50,519 bases of DNA, taken from Bacteroidota bacterium. Lineage in GTDB: Bacteria > Bacteroidota > Ignavibacteria > UBA10030 > SZUA-254. How positions within the stretch are numbered: the stretch's first letter is position 1; every line of letters starts with the position of its first letter. The notes below the pieces were generated by a model. That model was not told the origin of the DNA, searched no databases, and saw only the letters and a list, made by a program, of their open reading frames with translations. The stretch is from positions 1-50,519 of the forward strand of contig JASEHD010000006.1 in the NCBI GenBank assembly GCA_030019075.1, given 5' to 3'. The position numbers and the translations under genes were made by a program. Positions 20,897-29,822 of this stretch are shown piece after piece.

Positions 20897-21013
20897 AACG
20901 GAATACAAGTTCTCAGCCAAAAGCTGATGCGCCTTCAGCGCAGAGTCTTGTCTGCGGAGCGAGATATAAGAAATCCCGATCAATCGAGGGGGATTTTAAA
21001 TTTATGGGATACT
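20872..21013 (+). pseudogene. Second tRNA-Asn 3' part with palindromic inserts plus 71-bp repeat copy B
   Basis: tccggctgtt-[attccgttctgaaggaacggaat]-acaagttc-[tcagccaaaagctgatgcgccttcagcgca]-gagtcttgtctgcgga... matches tRNA-Asn 3' sequence when the inserts are removed. Confidence 0.75.
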
Positions 21014-21134
21014 CTCTAATTATTCAAACTGACGTTTAAGCAATCAAGGAAATTAACAGTTGAATGTCATCCTCTTTTTCCATACCTTCTAATAATACTT
21101 ATATTTCGACAAAATAATAGAACAGGGTACAGCA

Positions 21135-21485
21135 ATGCAAATCTATATTGGAAATTTACCGCTTGAATATACTGATGCAGAATTGAGATCAATGTTCGAA
21201 GCATTCGGCAGTGTAAAAGAAGCAACAATCGGACGTAACAAAAAAACAAATGCTTCGGAAGGATACGGCATCGTTGTTATGTCTGTAAAGTCCGAAGCTC
21301 GCGCGGCTGTCAAAGATTTGCGGGGAAAACAGATTCAGGGGAAACCCCTAAGAGTCACAATTCTAAAACCCGGGGATATATTTCATACACAGGAAGCCGG
21401 AAGATCGGGAAAGCGTATTACGAAAAACAGCGGAACATTTCGCGGAACATCCACAATCAGACGTGGTGGGCAACGCGGAAGCTGA
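21135..21485 (+). CDS. RRM-domain RNA-binding protein
   Basis: 'MQIYIGNLPLEYTDAELRSMFEAFGSV' (RNP2) and 'EGYGIVVM' (RNP1-like). Confidence 0.93.
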   Translation: MQIYIGNLPLEYTDAELRSMFEAFGSVKEATIGRNKKTNASEGYGIVVMSVKSEARAAVKDLRGKQIQGKPLRVTILKPGDIFHTQEAGRSGKRITKNSGTFRGTSTIRRGGQRGS

Positions 21486-21670
21486 TTAATCCCATTCCCC
21501 GACGGATGAACCGCATGGAATTATTACAATTATTATCAATTTAGTAGGTCAATTTGGGATTATGAATATCTAGCTGTTGGGGTTGTTCAATGAGTTTCTC
21601 GCAATACCCAATCAAAGGATGATGTGCCTTCGGCGCAGAATCTTGCCTGATGAGCGAAAAATTGGTGATC

Positions 21671-23545
21671 CTATTTCACCAGCAACAATTTTTTCACATC
21701 CCGATGCTTTTTTGTTGAAAGCTCGTACAGATATATTCCGCTAGAGAATCTACTCCCATCCCAACTGATATTATATTCTCCAGCAGGTTTAAACTCATTC
21801 ACAAGCGTTTGAACTTCCCTCCCTATCACATCGAATATTTTCAATGAAACAAAACCGGAATTCTTTATACTGAAAAAAAATGTCGTAACCGGATTAAAAG
21901 GATTTGGATAATTCTGGGAAAGATAAAATTCTTTAGGATTATTAGTGCGGTGGGTCAAACTATTGTCAACCGGTAATGAGAGTATCGGAAGTTCAATGTA
22001 ACTCGGATAAGATGCATTCATCGCGATTAAGGTCTGACTCCGCTCGAACACCGGAACAACAAATGGACGATTTCCCATCACTAAGCGATTGGTAATATCG
22101 AGATTGCTTATTTCAATACGGATTGAATTACCTGACTTGAATTGATGCGCATGTGCGTAACCTTCAACATCAATAGTATCCCAAATTCCCGGTTGATTAT
22201 TTCTGCCAGTGTAATTAATCCGATTCACAAAATATTTTTTATTTGATGGATCAATTTCATATACCTGCACATTTATCTGGAATTTACTTGTATCAGAGTC
22301 AACGTAAAGATTCATCCGCGGTACACCCACCCAATCAACATCATTCACAAGAGGTGATGTTTGAAAAATCAACGATTGCTGACGAAAAGAAGAATCGAAC
22401 CATTCCCCTTGGAAATCATCCCAGAACGCCCAATAGAATGTATAGGTTGGATCTCGGTAATCATTTAGGAGTATCATACTCTGATTTGAATCAGTAGGTG
22501 GTGAATTTGCCAAGTTACCGTCGGCACGTAAATAAAATTTTACCGGCACGGCATTCGGTGGGGTCCAAGAATCAATTGCTTGGTGTGTCCATGTAAAATA
22601 ACCATTTGTGTCCATAGGCAGACTGCTGTACGCATAAGTAATATTTGGCTCAAGCAGAATACCTGTCTGTTCTCCCTTTAAAAATTCACCGAACCAGCGA
22701 GTTAACCAATCAAATTGGAAGCTCCACTCGTCCGGTATTTCATCTGAAAAATGTCCGCCTGTTCCAAGATATAATTTCGCTGCAACACTCTGAGTTGGAT
22801 ACAGAAGATAATTATCCATAGTTGCGTTCGCACGGGAATAATGATCCTGCCATTTTCCAAAGAGCATCAATGGTATTATTACATTTTGTAAGTCGGTAAG
22901 TTCAATATCTCTCCCACCAACAAACATATTGTAAAAAGCACTGTAATCATCATTAAGTAAAAAATCAAAAAGAGTATCACGGACAGCATCGTACTGAACA
23001 GTGTTTGCAAAGAGTAGATACATCAAAGTTGAGCGATAACAACCGTTAACAAGTATATCGGAAGCCCAGCGTGCGCCAATTTCATCTGCAGTGATAGCCC
23101 GAATAGGAAGCTGGTCGGCTGCCGCCCACAATCCATGTAAACCTCCTTGTGAGCCACCGGTAATACCAACCAAGTTTGAATCTACCCCTGAAATACTCCG
23201 AACGTAATTAATAATCGTTTCTAAATCTTTTCGCTCAAGAGTCGACATGATTTTAGAAAGACCTTCACTATCCCCATGCCCACGAACAGAAAATGTAAAT
23301 GTTAAATACCCCATATTAGCATAGAGTTGAGCTGATGGCATGGTTTCATATTTATCCATACCAAATCCGTGGACAAATATTATCGCTGGAAATCCATCCT
23401 TTGGTTTAGGTGGTTTGGGTACATAGTACGTGGCATCAAGTTTTACAGAATCAAATGTTTGAACTGTAACATCATTTCTTGTCTGTCCGAATCCTATCCC
23501 TATTATGACAACAGAAACAAAAATAATTTTAGCAATTGTTTTCAT
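21671..23545 (-). CDS. Secreted alpha/beta-hydrolase (CocE/X-Pro dipeptidyl peptidase-like) with T9SS-type C-terminal domain
   Basis: 'AIIFVHGFGMDKYE', 'VGITGGSQGGLHGLWAAA', beta-sandwich domain, 'NYPNPFNPVTTFFFSI...' C-terminus. Confidence 0.85.
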   Translation of the reverse strand: MKTIAKIIFVSVVIIGIGFGQTRNDVTVQTFDSVKLDATYYVPKPPKPKDGFPAIIFVHGFGMDKYETMPSAQLYANMGYLTFTFSVRGHGDSEGLSKIMSTLERKDLETIINYVRSISGVDSNLVGITGGSQGGLHGLWAAADQLPIRAITADEIGARWASDILVNGCYRSTLMYLLFANTVQYDAVRDTLFDFLLNDDYSAFYNMFVGGRDIELTDLQNVIIPLMLFGKWQDHYSRANATMDNYLLYPTQSVAAKLYLGTGGHFSDEIPDEWSFQFDWLTRWFGEFLKGEQTGILLEPNITYAYSSLPMDTNGYFTWTHQAIDSWTPPNAVPVKFYLRADGNLANSPPTDSNQSMILLNDYRDPTYTFYWAFWDDFQGEWFDSSFRQQSLIFQTSPLVNDVDWVGVPRMNLYVDSDTSKFQINVQVYEIDPSNKKYFVNRINYTGRNNQPGIWDTIDVEGYAHAHQFKSGNSIRIEISNLDITNRLVMGNRPFVVPVFERSQTLIAMNASYPSYIELPILSLPVDNSLTHRTNNPKEFYLSQNYPNPFNPVTTFFFSIKNSGFVSLKIFDVIGREVQTLVNEFKPAGEYNISWDGSRFSSGIYLYELSTKKHRDVKKLLLVK

Positions 23546-23728
23546 AAAAATTTATTTTACACTTCTTCAAATCTAAGATTTCCTTACATAAAAGGCAACA
23601 TAATCGACAATAACAAAATACTATTTTATCATTTCCAACAAGTGATTAACAGCATGTTGAATCAAAATTATTGAATCATCTCAAATTTTCATACATTTAA
23701 GAGTAACAATCAATTGTGGACTAAAGCT

Positions 23729-24214
23729 ATGCCCGATGCACCAGTTACTGCTATTCAAGCTATTCAAGCAATACTCGCTCCAGCACTTGGAATCTCTGCG
23801 GTTGGATTATTATTGCTCACACTTAACAATCGCTACTCAACGATTATTAACCGTATTAGATTGTTGAATGAGGAGAAAAGAAAATTTTCACGTCGCCTTG
23901 GCGCGAAAGGTGATCTTGAGTATCCTGACAATGTACGTTTCATGAGTATCTCGAAACAGACGGAAGAATTGCTACATAGGAGCAAGTACGTTCGTAATGC
24001 AATCCTATCCATGCAAGCAGCCGTTGGGCTTTTTGTTCTCTCTTCCGTTATTATAGCTCTCAATCTCTTTATCTCCACTGAATTTATTCGCACACTTCCA
24101 TTGATAATATTCATTATCGGAATGATAAGCGTATTCGTGGGCATAGTATTTAACGCTATGGAGGTGCATCGATCTTTTAAGATTATTTTATTGGAAGTGA
24201 GGGGGGAAGAGTAA
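23729..24214 (+). CDS. DUF2721-like membrane protein
   Basis: 'LAPALGISAVGLLLLTLNNRYSTIINRIRLLNEE' and two further TM segments. Confidence 0.75.
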   Translation: MPDAPVTAIQAIQAILAPALGISAVGLLLLTLNNRYSTIINRIRLLNEEKRKFSRRLGAKGDLEYPDNVRFMSISKQTEELLHRSKYVRNAILSMQAAVGLFVLSSVIIALNLFISTEFIRTLPLIIFIIGMISVFVGIVFNAMEVHRSFKIILLEVRGEE

Positions 24215-24221
24215 TTGATTA

Positions 24222-25169
24222 TTAAAGAATTTGCTTTAGAACGTTAGCATCCACATTCCCACCACTGATTACAGCACAGCATTTTTTCCCGTTTAATCCT
24301 AAAACATTTTTCATAACTGCTGCCGGAGCAACAGCACCAGTCGGTTCAACAAGAATCTTCATTCTCTCGAGGAAGAATTTCATCATCGGATAAATATCTT
24401 CGTCTTTGATAGTGATTACATCATCAACATATTTCATGATGATTTCGAAGTTTAATGTTCCGACGGAAAGTGTTCTCATTCCATCCGCGATGGTATTAAC
24501 CAATGGAAGTTTAATAAGTTTTTTCTGCCGGAAGGACTGATAACAATCATTCGCCCCTTCGGTCTCAACACCAATGACTTTAGTTTTCGGCGAGAGATGC
24601 TTTGCTGCAATTGCACAACCGGAAATCAATCCTCCTCCTCCGATGGGAACAAACAGATAATCGAGTTCTGTTATCTCCTGAAAAATTTCACGCCCAACCG
24701 TTCCCTGTCCCGCAATAAGTTTCTCATCATTGTATGGATGAACAAGTGTGTAGCCGTGTTTATCAATAAGTCCTTGTGTCGTTTTCTCCCGATCATCGGT
24801 TGATAAGCCGCAAAAAATCACTTCCGCTCCATATCCTTTGGTTGCTTCAACTTTGCTTGCTGCGGAATTGTGCGGCATAACAATCACCGCTCTAATTCCA
24901 AAAAGTTTGCACGCAAGAGCAACACCTTGTCCGTGATTTCCCGATGAGTGGGCGATGACACCGCGTTTTCTTTCTTCATTCGCTAACGAGGCAATTTTGT
25001 TATACGCACCGCGAAATTTAAACGCACCGATGCGCTGAAAGTTTTCCGCTTTGAAGTACAAATCGTTGCCGTTCATCTCATTGAATATTCTGGAGGAAAG
25101 GAGCGGCGTTTTGTGGGCAACTAATTTTAAAGTATTATAAGCGGATTCAATATCAGAAAAATCTATCAT
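24222..25169 (-). CDS. Threonine/serine ammonia-lyase-like PLP enzyme
   Basis: 'FKAENFQRIGAFKFRGAYNKI', 'SSGNHGQGVALACKLFG', 'VPIGGGGLISGCAIAAK'. Confidence 0.92.
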   Translation of the reverse strand: MIDFSDIESAYNTLKLVAHKTPLLSSRIFNEMNGNDLYFKAENFQRIGAFKFRGAYNKIASLANEERKRGVIAHSSGNHGQGVALACKLFGIRAVIVMPHNSAASKVEATKGYGAEVIFCGLSTDDREKTTQGLIDKHGYTLVHPYNDEKLIAGQGTVGREIFQEITELDYLFVPIGGGGLISGCAIAAKHLSPKTKVIGVETEGANDCYQSFRQKKLIKLPLVNTIADGMRTLSVGTLNFEIIMKYVDDVITIKDEDIYPMMKFFLERMKILVEPTGAVAPAAVMKNVLGLNGKKCCAVISGGNVDANVLKQIL

Positions 25170-25197
25170 CAGTCATTTAAAAAATAAAACGCAGATA

Positions 25198-25263
25198 CGC
25201 CCGCCTGCTCGCCGACGTTCAAAGAACTTAGGCGAGCCTGCCATAGTGAAGCGGCGGGCAGGC
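25198..25263. repeat. Nested palindromic repeat
   Basis: GCCCGCC-tgCTCGCC-gacGTTCaaaGAACtta-GGCGAG-cctgccatagtgaagc-GGCGGGC. Confidence 0.6.
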
Positions 25264-25288
25264 AGAGAACGCAGAGTTCCAAAGAGAG

Positions 25289-25639
25289 TTACACCTTTAT
25301 TTGCCACAAACAGAGATGACAGCCATCAGGTGTGGTAAACATTGCAAACCAGCCCATCTTAGCAACGGGTGATTTTTTAACAATCACGGTACCACCCAAT
25401 TTTTGAATTTTCTTCAATGTTGTGTTTATATCTTTAACTTCGATATAGACATTTACCTGTCCAGTCTTTGGCATTTTCTTGACTTTGAAAAATCCGCCGT
25501 TCGGTTTCATTCCCGCACGAAAAAGAACATAGTCCATTTCCGGTATCTCCTGGAATTTCCAGTTAAACACACCGCCGAAGAATTTCTTCGCAATTTTAAA
25601 ATCTGTTGTTGGTATTTCGATATGACCAAAATGATTCAT
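25289..25639 (-). CDS. VOC-family (glyoxalase-like) protein
   Basis: 'FGHIEIPTTDFKIAKKFFGGVFNWKFQEIPEMDYVLF...YIEVKDINTTLKKIQKLGG...FAMFTTPDGCHLCLWQ'. Confidence 0.9.
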   Translation of the reverse strand: MNHFGHIEIPTTDFKIAKKFFGGVFNWKFQEIPEMDYVLFRAGMKPNGGFFKVKKMPKTGQVNVYIEVKDINTTLKKIQKLGGTVIVKKSPVAKMGWFAMFTTPDGCHLCLWQIKV

Positions 25640-25688
25640 AATTATCTCCTTAGTATATTTTATATTTAACAGTTGATTTGTTGTTAGT

Positions 25689-25896
25689 AACTGATGTTAC
25701 GCAGAACGATAAAATTCTTATCCGCATCACCGTAAACGGTGACGCTATGCCAATAAAAGTCGGATGAATCCGACTGTGTTCATCATTTGCAGATAAAATT
25801 CAGCATTCTTAAGAATGCTTTGTTTGCATGAGCATTGCCGTTTACGGCAATGTAGTAACAAAGCATGATTAAAATAACCTTTGCGTAACATCAGTT
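25689..25896. mobile_element. MITE-like element (non-autonomous, palindrome-rich)
   Basis: Terminal inverted repeats AACTGATGTTACGCA / TGCGTAACATCAGTT, possible 3-bp AGT duplication at the ends, internal palindromes CACCGTAAACGGTG, AGTCGGATGAATCCGACT, AGCATTCTTAAGAATGCT, CATTGCCGTTTACGGCAATG; no ORF. Confidence 0.65.
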
Positions 25897-25903
25897 AGTA
25901 ATT

Positions 25904-26944
25904 CTAAATACTCAGTACAATTTTACCGAAATTTTTTCTTTCTTCCATTCTTTTATGAGCTTCGGCTGCTCTTTCCAGTGGGAAGACAGAATCCATGACT
26001 GGTTGAAGCTGTCGACAGCCAATACCTTTTCGGAAGAATTTCAATACTTCAATCATCTCACGCTTAGTTCCCATGAAAGAACCAAAGATAGTTAAATGTT
26101 TTGCAAAAACATAACGAATATCGACTTTAGCTAGATAATTATCGGTTGAGCCGCAAGTTACAAGTCTTCCCCCTTTTGCAAGGGTTGGGATACTTTTCTC
26201 GAAAATTTCACCGCCCGTATGTTCAAATACAATATCAACACCGCGCTTACTTGTTATCTGCTTAACTTCTTCTACAAAATCTTTTTCTTTATAATTTATT
26301 CCCTCATCGGCTCCGAGTTCCTTTGCTTTGTTCAGTTTTTCATCTGAGCCAGCAGTAATAATAACATGCGCACCGAATAGTTTCGCAATCTGAATTCCGG
26401 CAGAGCCAACACCACTGCCTCCACCATGAACGAGAACTGTTTCACCCGGTTTAATTTTAACAACTCCAACAAGCATGTGCCACGCGGTTAAGAACACAAG
26501 CGGTATGGCTGCCGCTTGGTTAAAATCTAAACCTTCCGGAATCGGAAGAACATTATCGGCAGGGAGTTTTACAAACTCAGCGTATGTTCCATCCTCTTTC
26601 GTGCCGAGTACATGGTATGCACGACAAAGATTATCAGTCCCACCCAAACACATCTCGCAGTGACCACACGAAATTCCGGGCGAGATAAGAACTCTGTCGC
26701 CAACTTTTAGAAAATCAACAGCACTTCCAACTTCAGCGATGATACCCGCACCATCGGAGCCGGGAATGTGTGGAAGCGGAATATTGCGTTCACGAGAACC
26801 GCTTCGCACCCAGATGTCAAGATGGTTCAACGCCGCAGCTTTCAGCTGGACGAGAACTTCATTTGGTCCGAATGCTGGTTTTAGTACATCTTCAAATCTG
26901 AGAACTTCAACAGTTCCAAACTCATGAAATCTAATTGCTTTCAT
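25904..26944 (-). CDS. Zinc-binding alcohol dehydrogenase / quinone oxidoreductase family
   Basis: 'HIPGSDGAGIIAEVG', 'GISCGHCEMCLGGTDNLC', 'VLVHGGGSGVGSAGIQIAKLFG'. Confidence 0.93.
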   Translation of the reverse strand: MKAIRFHEFGTVEVLRFEDVLKPAFGPNEVLVQLKAAALNHLDIWVRSGSRERNIPLPHIPGSDGAGIIAEVGSAVDFLKVGDRVLISPGISCGHCEMCLGGTDNLCRAYHVLGTKEDGTYAEFVKLPADNVLPIPEGLDFNQAAAIPLVFLTAWHMLVGVVKIKPGETVLVHGGGSGVGSAGIQIAKLFGAHVIITAGSDEKLNKAKELGADEGINYKEKDFVEEVKQITSKRGVDIVFEHTGGEIFEKSIPTLAKGGRLVTCGSTDNYLAKVDIRYVFAKHLTIFGSFMGTKREMIEVLKFFRKGIGCRQLQPVMDSVFPLERAAEAHKRMEERKNFGKIVLSI

Positions 26945-27109
26945 AATTAATCATCTATCTTTGTTTATTGTTTTGAAAAGATACGTAAATTTAATCAAAG
27001 GAACAATCACGCTCTTTGCTCCTTACTCTATGCTCTCAGCTAATAGTTTGCATCTCACTTCACATTTCACTAATTTCACATATTCAAAACTATATCAACA
27101 GGAGTATTC

Positions 27110-28393
27110 ATGAAAATAAAAAAAGGTTTACAAAAGCTGCGGACGGATTTTCACCCGATGTTTTGGGTTGCAAATGGGATGGAGTTATTCGAGCGACTAG
27201 CTTATTACGGCCAGGCGGCTGTGTTAAGTATTTTCCTGCGGGATCATCTTCAATTCGATGAATTTCAGGCAGGCAAACTTTCATCTATTTTTGGCGGGCT
27301 AATTTATTTCCTTCCGATATTTGCCGGTGCGCTTGCAGATAAGTACGGTTTCCGTAAATCTTTTACATTCGCTTTCTTCATTCTTGCAATAGGTTATTTC
27401 CTGATTGGCGCTACCGGTATGCCGCCATTCTCTGATTTGATTGCAAAGGAACATTTATTCTGGACACTTGTTGCTATTTTAATATTTACAGCAATCGGCG
27501 GTTCGTTCATTAAACCGGCAGTTTTAGGAACGGTCTCAAAGACAACAACTCCCCAATCAAAGTCCTTAGGTTATGCTATATATTATATGCTTGTTAATAT
27601 CGGCGGTGCGATAGGACCTGCTATTGCATTTTTAGTTCGTGATAATATCGGGATTAGTTATGTATATCTTGTCTCTGCCTTTTCTTGTGCGTTGATGTTT
27701 TTCAGCACATTGATTTTCTATAAAGAACCGGGTGGCGCTGAAGATGCACCCGGTGGTTTGTTATCAGAAAAAATTTCAAATCTATTTTATGTTCTTACTA
27801 ACTTCCGCTTCATGATATTCCTACTTATTTTTTCTTTGTATTGGATAATGTTCTGGCAGATATTTATTATCATACCGTATTTTATTAGAGATTTCATATC
27901 TGCTGATGCACCATTTGAATTGGTCGAATCGACAGGCGCATGGAGTATCATCTTCCTTCAGGTTTTGGTTAACCGACTTACAGCTAAACTTTCTCCAATC
28001 ACAGCAATATCAATAGGATTTGCGCTTTCAGCTATAACCTGGTTAATTATTTTTACCAATCCAACTCTCTGGGTAATAGTGCCGGCACTCGTTATTTTTG
28101 CAATCGGTGAAATGACACAAGCGCCGCGATACTATGAATATATTGCCAATCTCGCGCCGAAAGGTCAGATTGGACTTTTCCAAGGATATGCCTTTTTACC
28201 AATAGCAATGGGCTGGGTTTTTGGTGGAACGTTTGGCGGATATATTTATAAAACATTTGCTAAAGAAGCCAATAATCCAGATGTTATCTGGCTTATACTT
28301 GCGGGGGTTGGAGCATTAGCTGCGGTGCTTATGTTGATGTACAATAAAATGGTCGCACATGAAAAAACTGCTTCGGCTACATCAAGAAAGTGA
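27110..28393 (+). CDS. MFS/POT-like transporter
   Basis: 'NGMELFERLAYYGQAAVLSIFL' and ~12 TM segments; 'GALADKYGFRKSF'. Confidence 0.85.
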   Translation: MKIKKGLQKLRTDFHPMFWVANGMELFERLAYYGQAAVLSIFLRDHLQFDEFQAGKLSSIFGGLIYFLPIFAGALADKYGFRKSFTFAFFILAIGYFLIGATGMPPFSDLIAKEHLFWTLVAILIFTAIGGSFIKPAVLGTVSKTTTPQSKSLGYAIYYMLVNIGGAIGPAIAFLVRDNIGISYVYLVSAFSCALMFFSTLIFYKEPGGAEDAPGGLLSEKISNLFYVLTNFRFMIFLLIFSLYWIMFWQIFIIIPYFIRDFISADAPFELVESTGAWSIIFLQVLVNRLTAKLSPITAISIGFALSAITWLIIFTNPTLWVIVPALVIFAIGEMTQAPRYYEYIANLAPKGQIGLFQGYAFLPIAMGWVFGGTFGGYIYKTFAKEANNPDVIWLILAGVGALAAVLMLMYNKMVAHEKTASATSRK

Positions 28394-28771
28394 ATAGAGT
28401 ATGTTTCCAGAATTTTACGTTGAGAAAGCCAACACAGTAAATACCTCACAAAGATGGTTTCAGTAAGAGCGTCATGAGCAATTTCTTGATGCTATGGTAT
28501 GTGATACAAATTATTCAATTTTGACTTTCGTTCTATCAAGCCGTATATTCTTGCTGTGTAATTTTTCGAGCTGATGACTTGGAGCGGTTGCGGTGAATAC
28601 GTTTATGGTCTGGTGCTTTTCTAGAATACATTGATACCTAAAAACGAAAAACGAATATAAAATACCAGATGAATCACAAAAATTGCTTAAATAAGCTAAA
28701 AATAAAAAAAATAACTACGCAATACTGCGTTATTACAAATGTTGCGATTTTGCCAATTAAGGAGAACCCAT

Positions 28772-29104
28772 ATGAGAAGAACGATCTTTTTCTGCTTCAT
28801 AGTAGCCGTGACAATCGCTTTCATCGGTTGTGCAACAACAAACCAGTTTATCAAACTTGAACTCGGTATGACCAAAAAGCAAGTATTGTATACAATCGGT
28901 GATCCCGACGTTGCTCGTGGTTCTGTTCGTAATAAATATGACCAACTGATTGAAGTCTGGGAGTATAACCGCTTGGTGAGCAATTGGTCTTGGGATAAGA
29001 AACGAATGTGGGTTTACTTTTGCGACGGTCATCTTGCTCAATGGGGTGAAGCGGGCGATTGGGCACGAGAGGCCGATCGAATCTATGAAATCAGGTACCG
29101 ATAA
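28772..29104 (+). CDS. Small SmpA/BamE-like lipoprotein
   Basis: Lipobox 'AFIGCATT' and 'LELGMTKKQVLYTIGDPDVARGS' (BamE-like fold motif). Confidence 0.65.
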   Translation: MRRTIFFCFIVAVTIAFIGCATTNQFIKLELGMTKKQVLYTIGDPDVARGSVRNKYDQLIEVWEYNRLVSNWSWDKKRMWVYFCDGHLAQWGEAGDWAREADRIYEIRYR

Positions 29105-29112
29105 TTTTGGGT

Positions 29113-29757
29113 ATGAGTCAAGCGTCAAAGATACCATCTTCTCTATGCTACTTTTGTGGTGCGCCTGCAACCACGAATGATCATCTGCCACCAGGCAACA
29201 CGTTTCCAGATCCAAAACCGATTAATCTCATAACTGTACCTAGTTGTGATATACACAATACAAAACAATCGAAAGATGATGAGTACTTCGGTATTATCAT
29301 AAAGACAGCAAGTGGAAAAAGCCCGATTGCTGAATCCATGATTAAGGACAAAGTTGTCCGCGGCTTTTTAAGGCGCCCAGCACTTCTACGCTCGCTGATG
29401 AAGAGGAGCAGGACTGTCGAGTTAACCACTCCATCGGGACTTGTTGTTGGAACTGCCCCTGCGTTCGAATATAAAAGAGAGCGTATCGCAACAGTCGTGA
29501 CTCGAATGACGAGAGGTTTCTATTTCAAATTCTGTGGACAGCGTCTTCCTAATGAATACGATGTAAAAGTTTTCCCGATCAATCCCACGTTGGATGAGGT
29601 TGCACATTATTTTCTGACGAGAGTACCTTTGATCGCCTTTGCTCCAGGGGTTTTCAGCTTCAAGTATCAACAGGATGGAAATGATCCTTTTTTCTCTGTC
29701 TGGTTTTTCATGTTTTATGAACAGACACTGCTCGTTTCTCTAACTATGAAAGAGTAA
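29113..29757 (+). CDS. HNH-like nuclease domain protein
   Basis: 'CYFCGAPATTNDHLPPGNTFPDPKPINLITVPSCDIHNTKQSKDDEYF' resembles the CxxC...DHxPP...C..HN HNH arrangement. Confidence 0.6.
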   Translation: MSQASKIPSSLCYFCGAPATTNDHLPPGNTFPDPKPINLITVPSCDIHNTKQSKDDEYFGIIIKTASGKSPIAESMIKDKVVRGFLRRPALLRSLMKRSRTVELTTPSGLVVGTAPAFEYKRERIATVVTRMTRGFYFKFCGQRLPNEYDVKVFPINPTLDEVAHYFLTRVPLIAFAPGVFSFKYQQDGNDPFFSVWFFMFYEQTLLVSLTMKE

Positions 29758-29822
29758 ATTGGCAACGGCATATAACAGCAGTAGCAACGCAACCGTAACA
29801 AAAATGATAACCGACAGTCCCA

